A model generated the notes under the pieces. That model made no database searches. It saw nothing but the letters and a program-made list of their open reading frames with translations, and was not told the DNA's origin. From Arsenophonus nasoniae DSM 15247 (GTDB lineage: Bacteria > Pseudomonadota > Gammaproteobacteria > Enterobacterales > Enterobacteriaceae): a stretch of DNA of 64,000 nt. The position numbers and the translations under genes are program-made. Location: positions 18,111 through 82,110 of the forward strand of contig NZ_AUCC01000007.1 in the NCBI RefSeq assembly GCF_000429565.1, read 5' to 3'. Of the stretch, positions 46,221 through 56,957 are shown piece by piece (position 1 is the stretch's first letter; each line of letters opens with the position of its first letter).

Positions 46221-46802
46221 AAAAATATTGCCATTTTTTGTAATTTTTTATTTAATAGTTTAACTCATAAAATATATCACAAAATACTATTACTTACCGA
46301 ATATTATAGCGATATTTAATGTTATTTTTGCCAATAAAACTTACATCATATGCTTATGATTTAACTAATTAATTTTTTTTAGTTAGTTACTTTTATCAAT
46401 ATTGTATCATTTGATCTGAACAAATTTATATAAAAACAAAGCCATTAAATTTTTCTTTAATATCAAATAATTATCGTTTATCATCTAAAATATTGCAAAT
46501 AATCATAAAACAGACTTCATCAAATAAAACCATGAAATAATTTTGTCTTAAACAATTAAAATTATTTGGTTAAGAGAAGCTTTTTTACATGACTAAAGAG
46601 GCGCTATATTATATCGAAACATAGATAAATGCCCGCTAACTAAAAAATATTATATTGCGCTACCTAGTTACACCTTGAAATATATCAATAAAATAATACT
46701 TCTATTATAAATAAAACCTTACCCAAATAATAATAGCGTCTTGCGAACAATATCTATTGACTAACATCAATATTTTCAAGAGTTAGATACTTCAATTTTA
46801 CT

Positions 46803-46811
46803 TGTGTATAA
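46803..46811 (-). promoter_or_regulatory. DnaA box (TTATACACA on minus strand)
   Basis: TGTGTATAA on the plus strand is a perfect match to the TTWTNCACA consensus in reverse. One of two same-orientation boxes in the gene-free region next to tRNA-Gly. Confidence 0.5.
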
Positions 46812-46955
46812 AATAAAAATGCATTGATCATAAAAAAATTATTATATAATCAATCATCAAAAAATATAAATATTTTTTAAAATGTTTTCAATAGGTTAAA
46901 TGAAATTCATGAAGAAAAGTATCAATAGTGATAGCGATAAAAAAATGTATTTTTC

Positions 46956-46964
46956 TGTGGATAA
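46956..46964 (-). promoter_or_regulatory. DnaA box (TTATCCACA on minus strand)
   Basis: TGTGGATAA on the plus strand, the highest-affinity DnaA 9-mer in reverse. A near-match (TGTGCAACA, one mismatch) follows at 46968-46976 in the same orientation. Confidence 0.55.
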
Positions 46965-47569
46965 CTCTGTGCAACAAAGCAAAAGACACACGATGTGCTA
47001 TAACCAAAATTCAATTGTAAATGAATCAGTTATTAAAACATTTTAACTGAGAAAATGTAGCAACTTTAGCCATAAAATTTCTAAGATTAATGTAGATAAC
47101 AACATCAATTCACCTAAAATACATTTTAAGTACTAAAACAATTTCCCTGCCAAGAATGACACCACATGGTTCACTTCACTGATAAAGTATATGCCGTAAC
47201 ACCTACTTCAAAATTGGGGGAGTGGAATTCTATGCCTAGCAGATACGATTTGCAAGTCCTATGTGCCCGATTTTTCAAATAAATTTTTCTCGACTAGCTA
47301 TATAATTGTTGACTATGAAGCAAGACTGTGACTTCTTTCAGTAGCTAATCTCCTATTTAAAAATAGACGGTTTTTATCAGAGTGCAATAAAAAATTTTAT
47401 TCTTATCATTAAATACAATCCAAACAGAAAAATAAAAATTCACCAACAAAATAGATATAAATAGTCACTAAATTCTGAGTGGCTAACAAGCTGAAAGAAT
47501 GAAAAACAAGTAAAAAAAACAACAAATTATATCACAGATTTTTATGTTAATTATGATAAAAAGAGAACT

Positions 47570-47645
<76 letters not shown>

Positions 47646-47800
47646 ATATTTATAACAACAATATTACCAATCACTATGGGTTGCGAATTATACGAAAAAT
47701 TGCCAAACAGACAAGTACTTTTGCCATAAAAAATCTATTTTCAGTCTAAATGCTGATTAAAGCAGCAAATAGCTCATAATCAGCATGATAATAACACGAC

Positions 47801-48346
47801 TTAAAGGTTGATAAAGTGTTGGCGATAATAATCTAATTCTGCAATAGATTCCCTTATATCTTCTAAAGCCTTATGGGTATTTTTTTTTGTAAAACCGGGT
47901 AATATATCAGGCTTCCAACGCCGAGCCAGCTCTTTTAAGGTACTAACATCTAAATAACGATAATGAAAGTATTTTTCCAACTCAGGCATATATTTGAATA
48001 AAAAACGACGGTCTTGAGCAACACTATTACCACAAATAGGTGAAACGCCAATAGGCACCCACTTTTCTAAAAATGCTATTGTGGCTAACTCTGCTTTTTT
48101 TTCATCATATTGACTAGATTTAACTCTATCAATCAGTCCACTTTCAGTATGAGTTTTAATATTCCACTCATCCATAAGTGATAACTGTTGCTCCGATTGA
48201 TGAATGGCGATCACTGGCCCTTCGGATAAAATTGTCAGATTGGAATCCGTGACGATGGTTGCAATCTCAATAATGCGATCCTGTTGCGGATCTAATCCCG
48301 TCATTTCCAAATCTATCCAAATTAAATTGTTCTCACGATTTACCAT
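47801..48346 (-). CDS. orn: Oligoribonuclease
   Basis: DEDDh 3'-5' exonuclease that finishes RNA decay by hydrolysing 2-5-mers and pGpG. The DEDD residues sit in [22 protein letters not shown] and the C-terminal [14 protein letters not shown]. The ATG at 48346 ([17 protein letters not shown]) gives 181 residues, as in E. coli; the longer frame upstream is not conserved. AGGA lies before the start. Divergent from rsgA. Confidence 0.95.
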   Translation of the reverse strand: MVNRENNLIWIDLEMTGLDPQQDRIIEIATIVTDSNLTILSEGPVIAIHQSEQQLSLMDEWNIKTHTESGLIDRVKSSQYDEKKAELATIAFLEKWVPIGVSPICGNSVAQDRRFLFKYMPELEKYFHYRYLDVSTLKELARRWKPDILPGFTKKNTHKALEDIRESIAELDYYRQHFINL

Positions 48347-48476
48347 GTTATATCCTAGGTTCCATTCTAAACTGATAGCATGCAATACTTAGTGTATGAT
48401 AGCTTCTTAAAAGCACAACTACGATAACGCTTGATAATGAACTCAATTAATAAACCAATAAAACTAGTGAGGTCAG

Positions 48477-49526
48477 GTGGCTAAAAAGAAATTTACTAAA
48501 GGCCAACAACGCCGAATAGATGTAAACCATCAAACTAAGCTAAAAAAACAATCTCAGCAAGATATTGATGATAATCAGCTTGGCATTCCTCAGGAAGGAT
48601 TAGTTATTAGCCGTTTTGGTCAGCATGCAGATATCGAGACAAATGAAGGTGACATTCAACGCTGCAATATTCGTCGAACAATCCATTCATTAGTCACAGG
48701 TGATCGGGTTATTTGGCGTCCTGCGCTATATCAGCAATCTAATATAAAAGTTAACGGTGTCATTGAAGCAGTCTATGAACGGACCTCTCTCTTAACTCGC
48801 CCCGATTACTATGACGGACTCAGACCGATCGCGGCTAATATCGACCAAGCGATCATTGTTTCAGCAATCTTACCTCAATTATCATTAAATATTATTGATC
48901 GTTATTTAGTTGCCTGCGAAACACTTAATGTTGCACCAATTATTATTTTAAATAAAATTGACCTACTCAATATAGAGAACAGGAAAGAGATAAGTAAAGT
49001 AATAAAACTTTATCATAATATTGGTTATGAAGTTTTGGAGGTGTCTAGCCGTACTAATGAAGGAATTGATACGCTTATTAAGACCCTTATAGGAAAAATA
49101 TCTATTTTTGTTGGACAATCAGGTGTTGGTAAGTCTAGTTTGATAAATAACTTACTACCTAATAATGAAGAAAAAATTTTAACCAACCAAGTATCTGATA
49201 ATTCAGGATTAGGTCAACATACAACCACAACTGCGCGCCTTTACCATTTCGCCAAAGGAGGCGATCTTATTGATTCACCAGGTATCCGTGAATTTGGCTT
49301 ATGGCATCTGACAAAGGAACAAATAACTAAAGGCTTTGTCGAATTTAGGCAATACTTGGGATACTGTAAATTTCGTGATTGTAAGCATTTAGATGATCCT
49401 GGATGTGCTTTACTACAAGCAGTAACCGCTGGAAAAATAGCAAAATCACGTTTTGAAAATTATCATCGTATTTTAGCAAGCATGGAACAAATAAAACCAC
49501 GTAGACCTTTTATAGATAATAAATAG
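48477..49526 (+). CDS. rsgA: Ribosome small-subunit GTPase RsgA
   Basis: Circularly permuted GTPase that checks late 30S maturation. An OB-fold (about 35-105) precedes G4 LNKIDLL, followed by G1 [15 protein letters not shown] and G3 DSPGIREFG. The C-terminal zinc finger has C-x4-C-x-H-x6-C spacing ([15 protein letters not shown]). Start is GTG with GAGG upstream. 349 residues, E. coli 350. The block orn|rsgA-psd-mscM keeps E. coli order. Confidence 0.95.
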   Translation: MAKKKFTKGQQRRIDVNHQTKLKKQSQQDIDDNQLGIPQEGLVISRFGQHADIETNEGDIQRCNIRRTIHSLVTGDRVIWRPALYQQSNIKVNGVIEAVYERTSLLTRPDYYDGLRPIAANIDQAIIVSAILPQLSLNIIDRYLVACETLNVAPIIILNKIDLLNIENRKEISKVIKLYHNIGYEVLEVSSRTNEGIDTLIKTLIGKISIFVGQSGVGKSSLINNLLPNNEEKILTNQVSDNSGLGQHTTTTARLYHFAKGGDLIDSPGIREFGLWHLTKEQITKGFVEFRQYLGYCKFRDCKHLDDPGCALLQAVTAGKIAKSRFENYHRILASMEQIKPRRPFIDNK

Positions 49527-49624
49527 TTATAAATATAACTCTGGAATTCATGAAAAGCATAGGTACAATGACTATCTTTTTTTGATTACAACCCAATAAC
49601 ATTAGAATCAGACTAGAGGTTAAT

Positions 49625-50542
49625 GTGCTGGAAAAAATAAAGATCAAGCTACAATATCTACTACCAAAACAAGGGCTAACACATTTAGCTGGTTGGCTTG
49701 CAGATCAAAAAGCGGCTGGATTTACTCAGTTAATGATTAAGCTTTTTGCCAAATTTTATAAAGTTGATATGACGGAAGCAAAAGAAAGCGAATTTTCAGC
49801 TTATTCTACCTTTAATGAATTTTTTACTCGCCCATTAAAAGAAAATATTCGTCCTATTGTTGTCGGCAGCAACCAACTTGCTCTACCTGCCGATGGGGTC
49901 ATAAGCCAATTAGGATTAATTGTAGATGAGCAGATCTTACAAGCTAAAGGCCATTCTTATAGTTTAGCGGCATTATTAGCCGGTAATTATATACTGGCTG
50001 ATAAATTTCGTAATGGGGCGTTTGTAACTACTTACTTATCTCCACGTGATTATCATCGGGTCCATATGCCTTGTGACGGTTTACTAACTGAAATGATTTA
50101 TGTTCCTGGTGATCTCTTTTCCGTTAACCAACTGACTGCAACAAACGTTCCCAATCTTTTTGCTCGTAATGAACGTCTAATCTGTATTTTTGACACGTCG
50201 ATTGGCAAAATGGCACAAATTCTAATAGGTGCAACAATTGTCGGCAGCATAGATACCTGCTGGTGTGGCTGCGTCAATAATGAACGTGAAGGGATTATCA
50301 AACGCTGGACTTATCCAGAAAAAGATAAAACAGGAGCCGTTTATCTGAAAAAAGGCGAAGAAATGGGAAAATTCAAACTGGGTTCAACCGTTATCAATTT
50401 GTTTGAATTTAACCATATTAAGCTTAATTCTGCATTAGAGCCAGGAACCGTCACGCGAGTAGGTGAATTATTAGCAGAATCAATTTATGCAAATACTGGG
50501 GAACATACTAGTCCACATAATTTAATAGATGGAACTGAATAA
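49625..50542 (+). CDS. psd: Phosphatidylserine decarboxylase proenzyme
   Basis: Makes phosphatidylethanolamine at the inner membrane; self-cleaves to give a pyruvoyl group. The cleavage motif is [11 protein letters not shown] with Ser254. [12 protein letters not shown] and the NLFARNERL segment match the family. Start is GTG after AGAGGT. 305 residues, a shorter C-terminal tail than E. coli (322). It is followed 20 bases later by mscM. Confidence 0.95.
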   Translation: MLEKIKIKLQYLLPKQGLTHLAGWLADQKAAGFTQLMIKLFAKFYKVDMTEAKESEFSAYSTFNEFFTRPLKENIRPIVVGSNQLALPADGVISQLGLIVDEQILQAKGHSYSLAALLAGNYILADKFRNGAFVTTYLSPRDYHRVHMPCDGLLTEMIYVPGDLFSVNQLTATNVPNLFARNERLICIFDTSIGKMAQILIGATIVGSIDTCWCGCVNNEREGIIKRWTYPEKDKTGAVYLKKGEEMGKFKLGSTVINLFEFNHIKLNSALEPGTVTRVGELLAESIYANTGEHTSPHNLIDGTE

Positions 50543-50562
50543 TTTATCTGAGGAATCCTATT

Positions 50563-53500
50563 GTGCGCCTGATAGTCTGCATACTATTTAGTCTCTTATT
50601 CATCACGATACCTGTATTTGCAGCGATTAATCTTGATGAAATACAGATTAAAAAAGAGATTAAACAACTTGAAGCAAATAAAAACGCCAAAAATGCAGAA
50701 ATTATTCAGGCATTACAAGTTGCGCTTAATTGGTTATCTGAGGCGCAAGAATCAGAAAAAAAAACCCGCGCTTATCAAGAAGCGATTGATGATTTCCCCA
50801 AAATCATAAAGGAATTACAACAACAATTTCTTATTGAGAGTAATAAAACAGTTACTATACCAACCAATATAACTATTCTGGAACTAGAGCAACGTATTGT
50901 TCAGGCTAGTAGTCAATTACTTGAGCAAGGCAGACAAATTCAGCGAGAACAGGATAGAAATCGTGAAATTAGCGACTCTCTTGTAACATTACCTCAACAA
51001 TTATTAGATGCTCGCCGCCTGCTTTCTGACGCTATAGTAAGACTGGAATCCCTGCCTGTTCCGGTTTCTCCTTTAGCCGAAGCACAATATAATTTAGCGC
51101 AAACAGAAGTCACGGCAAGAAAGTCAAAAACCAATGAACTAGAAATAGCCCAGCTTTCAGCCAATAATCGCCAAGAAATTGCACGCTTACGCATTGAGCT
51201 TTTTAAAAAACGTTATCAGCAAATTGATCAAGAGCTTCAACAACTACGAAATCATCTAAACTTTCAGCGCCAACAGAAAGCACAATTGGCACTTAAACAC
51301 ACTGAAATGCTTGCTGCTCAAGGCGGGGAACTGCCTAAATTTTTAACAGAGCAATTGCAACTAAACCGTAAATTATCACAACGGCTTAATGAACAAGCAT
51401 ACAGAATAAATGATATTGAACAAAGGCAACGCCAGACTTCCAGTGATATACTAACCGTTCGTCAAGCACTTGGCACAATTCGCGAGCAAGCCCAATGGTT
51501 AAGTGGTTCAACGACTTTGGGTGAAGCATTACGCGCACAGTTATACCATTTGCCAGAAATTCCAAAAAATCAGCAAATTGACAGAGAAATTGTCAACAAG
51601 CGTATTGATCGCCTTAAGTACCAAGATATGTTGGAAAATCTCAACCCCAACAATAAAGAGGCTGAGGAAAAGCAAGCCGAAACAAAAAATTTCACGGCAG
51701 AACAAACGCAAATTTATGAGTCACTCGTCCAAACTCGGAAAGAATTATTAAGCTCAATAATTTCTGGTTATGACAGTGAAATATTGGAATTAACCAAGCT
51801 AAACGTTGCAGCAACCCAGTTAACAGATGCATTAACAGATATCAAAGATGCGACCCATCGTTATATGTTCTGGATCGCGGATACCGATCCTATAAATCTC
51901 AACTATCCAATTACAATAGTAAAAGATCTGACTCGCTTACTATCGTTAGATACGCTATCTCAACTTAGTGGAGCAATTAGCGTTATCTTCGCCAGCCAGG
52001 ATAGCTTGTTATACCTGCTCGCTGCTGTTGCTATCGTCATCTTTAGCATTAGTACCCATCAGCATTACAATAATTTTCTTCTTCGTGCCAGTACACGGAT
52101 CGGTAAAGTAACCCAGGATCGCTTTGCGCTAACCTTACGAACCGTATTTTGGTCTATTCTGATTGCACTTCCTTTACCTATTTTATGGTCAGCGATTGGT
52201 TACGGCCTACAAAGCGCCTGGCAATTCCCAATGGCCACAGCTATTGGCTCAGGTGTGAGAGCGACAACACCGGTTTTATGGGTTTTTATGATTAGTGCCA
52301 CTTTTGCACTGCCAAATGGATTGTTTATTTCTCATTTTGGTTGGTCAGAAGAAAACGTAAAAAGAGCAATGCGTTATTATCAACTATCAGTTTTTGTCAT
52401 AGTGCCGTTGATGATGGCCTTGATTACGTTTGAATATTACAATGACCGTGAATTTGCTCCAAGCTTAGGTAGACTTTGCTTCTTATTATTGTGTATTGCG
52501 CTAAGTCTAATTACACATAACCTCAAAAGGGTTGGCGTACCCCTTTATTTAGATCGCCACGGCTCAGGCGAGAATGCAATTAGCAATTTATTGTGGTTAT
52601 TACTTATCATAGCGCCAATTTTTTCTGCTGTTGCAGCACTCTTGGGTTATCTTTCAACATCCGAAGAGCTTTTAGCCAGGCTAGAAACCTCTGTTGCAAT
52701 CTGGTTTTTTTTACTGATTATTTATCACATTATCCGCCGCTGGATGTCTATCCAACGGCGTAAAATTGCTTTTGAAAGAGCAAAACAACGGCGCGCTGAC
52801 ATTCTCGCTCAACGGGCAAAAGATGAAGGTGACAATAATAGTAATATTAATAGTAGCGGCGAAGCCTTAGTCGATATCGAAGAAAGTACAATTGACTTAG
52901 ATACAATCAGTGCCCAGTCTTTAGGTCTAGTGCGTTCTATTCTTACCATGATAGCGTTAGTCTCACTGATTTTAATTTGGTCTGAGCTACATTCAGCATT
53001 CTCTTTTCTGGAAAATGTCCGGCTTTGGAATGTAACTACCACGATAAATGGTGTAGATACCATTCAACCTATTACCCTCAGCTCTCTCTTTATTACTATT
53101 CTTATTATTATAATTACTGCACAACTAATTAGAAATTTGCCGGCATTATTGGAACTCGCCCTGTTACAACACCTTGATTTAACTCCCGGAACAGGTTATG
53201 CAATCACTACTTTGACTAAATATACTATTGCGCTTATAGGTAGCTTAGTTGCATTTTCGATGCTTGGGATTGAGTGGTCAAAACTACAATGGTTAATTGC
53301 TGCCATGGGTGTTGGACTAGGTTTTGGTCTCCAAGAAATCTTTACCAATATCATCTCAGGTTTAATGATCTTATTTGAGAAACCAATTCGTATTGGCGAT
53401 ACCGTCACTATCCGTGACTTAACAGGTAGCATTACCAAAATCAATACTAGGGCAACAACCTTGACAGATTGGGATCGCAAAGAAATTATTGTTCCTAATA

Positions 53501-53919
53501 AGGCATTTATTACCGAACAATTCATTAACTGGTCGTTATCCGATACCATCACGCGTATTGTTTTAACCATTCCAGCACCCGCTGATATAGATAGTGCCGA
53601 GATCAGTCGGATCTTACTGAATGCTGCTGAGAAAACACCGATGATTTTAACTAACCCGGCACCTGAGGTATATCTGGTTGATTTACAACAAGGCATTCAA
53701 ATCTTTGAATTACGTATCTACGCGGCAGAAATGGGGCATAGGATGCCAGCCCGACATGAAGTTCATCAAAATATATTAATCGGTTTTGCGCAGCATGGGA
53801 TCACGCTACCGTTTCCTCCCTTTCAAGCTCGAATTGATATAGCCAGTAATAACCTATTAAAAAGTGCAACAAAAAATAGATCCGGGCGCAACCTAGCAAG
53901 AAAAGCAGGAGAATTATAA
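50563..53919 (+). CDS. mscM: Miniconductance mechanosensitive channel MscM (YjeP)
   Basis: MscS/MscK-like inner-membrane channel that opens under osmotic downshock. A signal peptide (about 1-20) precedes a large coiled-coil periplasmic region (about 25-440). Many transmembrane helices follow (about 470-880). The pore-lining and beta domain of MscS type has MGVGLGFGLQEIFTNIISGLMILFE and KPIRIGDTVTI, with PNKAFITEQFINWS after it. 1118 residues. Start GTG. Cotranscribed with psd, as in E. coli. Confidence 0.94.
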   Translation: MRLIVCILFSLLFITIPVFAAINLDEIQIKKEIKQLEANKNAKNAEIIQALQVALNWLSEAQESEKKTRAYQEAIDDFPKIIKELQQQFLIESNKTVTIPTNITILELEQRIVQASSQLLEQGRQIQREQDRNREISDSLVTLPQQLLDARRLLSDAIVRLESLPVPVSPLAEAQYNLAQTEVTARKSKTNELEIAQLSANNRQEIARLRIELFKKRYQQIDQELQQLRNHLNFQRQQKAQLALKHTEMLAAQGGELPKFLTEQLQLNRKLSQRLNEQAYRINDIEQRQRQTSSDILTVRQALGTIREQAQWLSGSTTLGEALRAQLYHLPEIPKNQQIDREIVNKRIDRLKYQDMLENLNPNNKEAEEKQAETKNFTAEQTQIYESLVQTRKELLSSIISGYDSEILELTKLNVAATQLTDALTDIKDATHRYMFWIADTDPINLNYPITIVKDLTRLLSLDTLSQLSGAISVIFASQDSLLYLLAAVAIVIFSISTHQHYNNFLLRASTRIGKVTQDRFALTLRTVFWSILIALPLPILWSAIGYGLQSAWQFPMATAIGSGVRATTPVLWVFMISATFALPNGLFISHFGWSEENVKRAMRYYQLSVFVIVPLMMALITFEYYNDREFAPSLGRLCFLLLCIALSLITHNLKRVGVPLYLDRHGSGENAISNLLWLLLIIAPIFSAVAALLGYLSTSEELLARLETSVAIWFFLLIIYHIIRRWMSIQRRKIAFERAKQRRADILAQRAKDEGDNNSNINSSGEALVDIEESTIDLDTISAQSLGLVRSILTMIALVSLILIWSELHSAFSFLENVRLWNVTTTINGVDTIQPITLSSLFITILIIIITAQLIRNLPALLELALLQHLDLTPGTGYAITTLTKYTIALIGSLVAFSMLGIEWSKLQWLIAAMGVGLGFGLQEIFTNIISGLMILFEKPIRIGDTVTIRDLTGSITKINTRATTLTDWDRKEIIVPNKAFITEQFINWSLSDTITRIVLTIPAPADIDSAEISRILLNAAEKTPMILTNPAPEVYLVDLQQGIQIFELRIYAAEMGHRMPARHEVHQNILIGFAQHGITLPFPPFQARIDIASNNLLKSATKNRSGRNLARKAGEL

Positions 53920-54052
53920 AGTGCAATGAACTTTCGCCATTAAATAATAGGGATAACTCGCATAAAATTTAAACAAAATATATCATATTTATTTTTAAAA
54001 TAAATATAATATTATTTTTAATATATAATGGATTTAATCTAGTAATTAATTT

Positions 54053-54835
54053 TTAATCAATTGGGGTGGGATACTTTTTAATATAACGTTCAGCTAATGC
54101 CTCTGCTGCCTTCATTTCTTTAACAGAAAACAATTTTCCGATCTTATCATGAAATTTTTGACTTTCTTTATTACCATTACAAGCGGCGGTAGCTAACCAT
54201 GCATAGGCCTTTTTATTATCTTTATTAACACCATGTCCCTCTGCATACATAACACCTAAACGATCCTGAGCTTTAGCATATCCCTGTTTTGCGGCGTGCT
54301 TGAACCAATAGACGGCTTTTTTGTAATCTTTTATCACACCGTTGCCAATACTATACATTAATCCCAAATTAAATTGTGCCAATGCATAACCCCCTTTTGA
54401 TGCTTGCTCAAACCAATATGCTGCTTCCGGTAAATTTCGTTTCACACCTAATCCATGAGCATACATAGTAGCCATATTGCTTTGCGCACGAACATGTTGT
54501 TGGATTGCTGCCCTCTGGTACCATTCTATTGCCTGATCATAATTACGCCTAACACCAAAACCATTAACATACATGGTAGCGAGCCTAAACTGCGCATCTG
54601 CATTACCTAATTCAGCCGATTTCAAATACCAAACAACGGACTGTTTGAAATCTTGAGAAATTCCTTGTCCACGAAAATATTTTTCCCCCAATTCATACTG
54701 AGCTTTATCATTACCTTGTTCAGCTAATTGCTGTAATTGCGTTATTACATTAGATTTTGTATTTGTTATATCAGCAGAGACCAAAGAACCATAACTCAAT
54801 ATTCCTAGCGTAAATACCAGAATTAATTTTCTCAT
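54053..54835 (-). CDS. Secreted Sel1-repeat protein
   Basis: 260 residues with a signal peptide (about 1-21). Five Sel1-type repeats of 36 residues follow (about 35-215), each with the A-x-x-x-L-G-x-x-Y-x-x-G-x-G-V pattern (for example AQFNLGLMYSIGNGVIKDYKKA). The C-terminal helix is Lys/Glu-rich. Sel1 proteins act as protein-binding scaffolds and are common in host-associated bacteria; no partner can be named. It stands alone at the junction between the mscM and yigL-pldB-recQ blocks, flanked by AT-rich spacers. Confidence 0.85.
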   Translation of the reverse strand: MRKLILVFTLGILSYGSLVSADITNTKSNVITQLQQLAEQGNDKAQYELGEKYFRGQGISQDFKQSVVWYLKSAELGNADAQFRLATMYVNGFGVRRNYDQAIEWYQRAAIQQHVRAQSNMATMYAHGLGVKRNLPEAAYWFEQASKGGYALAQFNLGLMYSIGNGVIKDYKKAVYWFKHAAKQGYAKAQDRLGVMYAEGHGVNKDNKKAYAWLATAACNGNKESQKFHDKIGKLFSVKEMKAAEALAERYIKKYPTPID

Positions 54836-55123
54836 ATCGCCAGCTCCTTTTTATAACTAACGCTTCAAAAATTATACTAAGATAATAGTTAATCTTAGTA
54901 TCCCTTTATTTCGCACTATAAAAATCAAAAATAGATTTAAGCAATTTATTTTCCATAATATAAATATAAGTCATAATAAATTTTAAAAATTCATTATTAA
55001 TTGACTTGTTGATATAATTAAAAAACAAAATCACTTTAGCAAATTAATAATAAATTATTTTGTTGTTTTCTAAAGTGAATTTTCGTAACCTCAATTTAGA
55101 TGGTTTTTATCTGCAGCAAATAT

Positions 55124-55930
55124 TTAAATACCACTATAAAGTCGACGCAAATAATAAGAAACCGCTTCTTCTTCATTAGAACCAATTATTTCCATATCGG
55201 GTAAATTATCTCGCAATAATTGATGTGAGTTTTTCATTATGCAGCCTTTTCCCGCCATCGTTAACATTTCATAATCATTCATTCCATCACCAAAAGCGAT
55301 ACAATCCTGCAAAGTATAGCCTAATAAATTGGCTACCTGTTTTAATGCATTTCCTTTGGAAACACTACCATTCATAACTTCTAAACAACTTGGTAATGAA
55401 AAACTAACGTTGATACGATTGCCCCAACGATTGCTTATTTGTTCCTGTAATAGCAATAATTGCTGATGATCTTCACAAGTAAAATAGACTTTGCTCACAT
55501 CGGTCGTAGAAAAATTATCACGCTCAAAAAGTTGATAGTGAAAAACAGACTCTTTAAAAAATGCTTTTTGTTCTGGGCTCTCCCGATTAATTAACCAATT
55601 ATTGCTAGAATAATAGTTTGTCAGAATATTTGGATTATCAAACTCCATTAGACAGAGCTCATGAACAATATTAGGATCAAGATTATGCTTTAAGATAAGC
55701 TCGCCATTAGTATTATGTACCCTAGCACCATTAGATGTGATCATATAAGCATTAATACCTAACCCATTACGGATCTGATCAACATCAATATAGTGGCGAC
55801 CCGTAGCAAAAATGAAATGAATATTTTTTTCTGCTAATAATTTTAACGTTTCTTTTGTATATAGCGGTAAAGTGTGGTCAGGAGATAGTAAAGTACCATC
55901 TAAATCTGAAGCAACAACAGAATACGTCAT
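55124..55930 (-). CDS. yigL: HAD-type sugar phosphatase YigL
   Basis: Cof-type haloacid dehalogenase phosphatase; in E. coli it dephosphorylates sugar phosphates in the SgrS glucose-phosphate stress response and pyridoxal phosphate. Motif I VASDLDGTLLSPDH, motif II ITSNGARV, and motifs III/IV KGNALKQVA and IAFGDGMNDYEML are complete. The ATG at 55930, with AAGGA six bases upstream, gives 268 residues; a TTG at 55951 is less likely. Next to pldB, as in E. coli. Confidence 0.93.
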   Translation of the reverse strand: MTYSVVASDLDGTLLSPDHTLPLYTKETLKLLAEKNIHFIFATGRHYIDVDQIRNGLGINAYMITSNGARVHNTNGELILKHNLDPNIVHELCLMEFDNPNILTNYYSSNNWLINRESPEQKAFFKESVFHYQLFERDNFSTTDVSKVYFTCEDHQQLLLLQEQISNRWGNRINVSFSLPSCLEVMNGSVSKGNALKQVANLLGYTLQDCIAFGDGMNDYEMLTMAGKGCIMKNSHQLLRDNLPDMEIIGSNEEEAVSYYLRRLYSGI

Positions 55931-55947
55931 TGTTTTTCCTTGGTTAA

Positions 55948-56943
55948 TCAATGTTGATCAAAAAAATCACAAATTGCATTAAGTGCCATAGCACGTAACA
56001 CATCATTTTCAAATAATATTTCGTGGTCTGCCCCTTCTATAATTAAAGGTAGCTTTTCCCCTCTTCCCATCTGCATTTTTTGTCGAGCGAGACAAAATTT
56101 CTGAATATCCCGATTACTAACAACCTTATCTTCACTCGCTTGTAATAGCATAAGCGGAACCTCAATTTCTCCCGCTTTTTCAATTAAACTAGTACAAAAC
56201 TGCAGACTTTCTCCGATCCAATGATAAGTTGGACCTCCAATACGTAATTCAGGATAATCAGCATAATAACGTAAATAACGCCGATAACGTTCATAACTAT
56301 GAGTCAATATGTTAATAATATAGGGTAATGGCTGCCATTTACCGGTTGATACTGCATAATCATCACGGGTATTAGCGCTCGCCTCAGCACACTGAATGAT
56401 AAAATTTGCCAACCAACGTGAGACCGGTAAATTAATGCCCAGCATCGGAGCACATAAAACTGCGGCATTAAAAATCAGACTATCACTTAACAGATAGCCA
56501 CCGAGAATAGCCCCTCCCATTGAATGGGAGAGTGCATAACGACGTGAATAGTATCGCGGCTTAATCTCAAGGGTGATAAAAGATTCAAAATCATCAATAT
56601 AATCAGTAAATTTTTCGACATGTCCCTTTTGAGGATCGGCCAACATTCTTCCCGATCGACCTTGTCCACGATGATCTATGATAAAAATATCATAACCAAG
56701 ATGATAAAAATCATAAGCAACTTCAGGATATTTTACATAACTTTCACTGCGTCCGGGCAAAATGACAATCGCTTTATCATGCTGAGCGGAGCAAATTTTT
56801 ACATAACGAATAGGAATATTATCGACGCCAATAAATTCTGCTTCATCACGCATTTTCCAAAAATCTAAAAGCGGACCATTAGCAAAAGCTAAAAACTGAG
56901 ATTCACGCGTCAGCCAACTCGCTTTTAGCATGTCAGGCGTCAT
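55948..56943 (-). CDS. pldB: Lysophospholipase L2
   Basis: Alpha/beta hydrolase that removes the acyl chain from lysophospholipids at the inner membrane. The nucleophile elbow is LSHSMGGAIL (Ser near residue 143). DHRGQGRSGRMLADPQKGHV and GGPTYHWIGES match E. coli PldB. The catalytic His is likely in GADHEILFE. 331 residues. Lies 14 bases after recQ and 17 bases before yigL, so the three form one operon; rhtC, rhtB and pldA of the E. coli neighbourhood are absent. Confidence 0.93.
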   Translation of the reverse strand: MTPDMLKASWLTRESQFLAFANGPLLDFWKMRDEAEFIGVDNIPIRYVKICSAQHDKAIVILPGRSESYVKYPEVAYDFYHLGYDIFIIDHRGQGRSGRMLADPQKGHVEKFTDYIDDFESFITLEIKPRYYSRRYALSHSMGGAILGGYLLSDSLIFNAAVLCAPMLGINLPVSRWLANFIIQCAEASANTRDDYAVSTGKWQPLPYIINILTHSYERYRRYLRYYADYPELRIGGPTYHWIGESLQFCTSLIEKAGEIEVPLMLLQASEDKVVSNRDIQKFCLARQKMQMGRGEKLPLIIEGADHEILFENDVLRAMALNAICDFFDQH

Positions 56944-56957
56944 AATTGCTCCTCAAT

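Larger units (their letters stand above)
46221..47569. other. 1.35-kb gene-free region at the queG/nnr/datA position
   Basis: No open frame here looks coding. The stretch is extremely AT-rich on the left and slightly less so towards 47200. It occupies the place of E. coli nnr, queG and the DnaA-titrating datA locus, between tsaE and the glycine tRNA genes. I could not recognise nnr or queG remnants by eye. It carries two consensus DnaA boxes (46803-46811 and 46956-46964). Confidence 0.6.

Noticed and set aside
46461..46473. IHF-consensus match as an independent feature
   Set aside because: Perfect match to WATCAANNNNTTR, but such matches are expected by chance in DNA this AT-rich; mentioned only as support for the datA idea.
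53196..53696. 166-codon minus-strand open frame
   Set aside because: Antisense inside the conserved C-terminal channel domain of mscM; no Shine-Dalgarno and no recognisable product.
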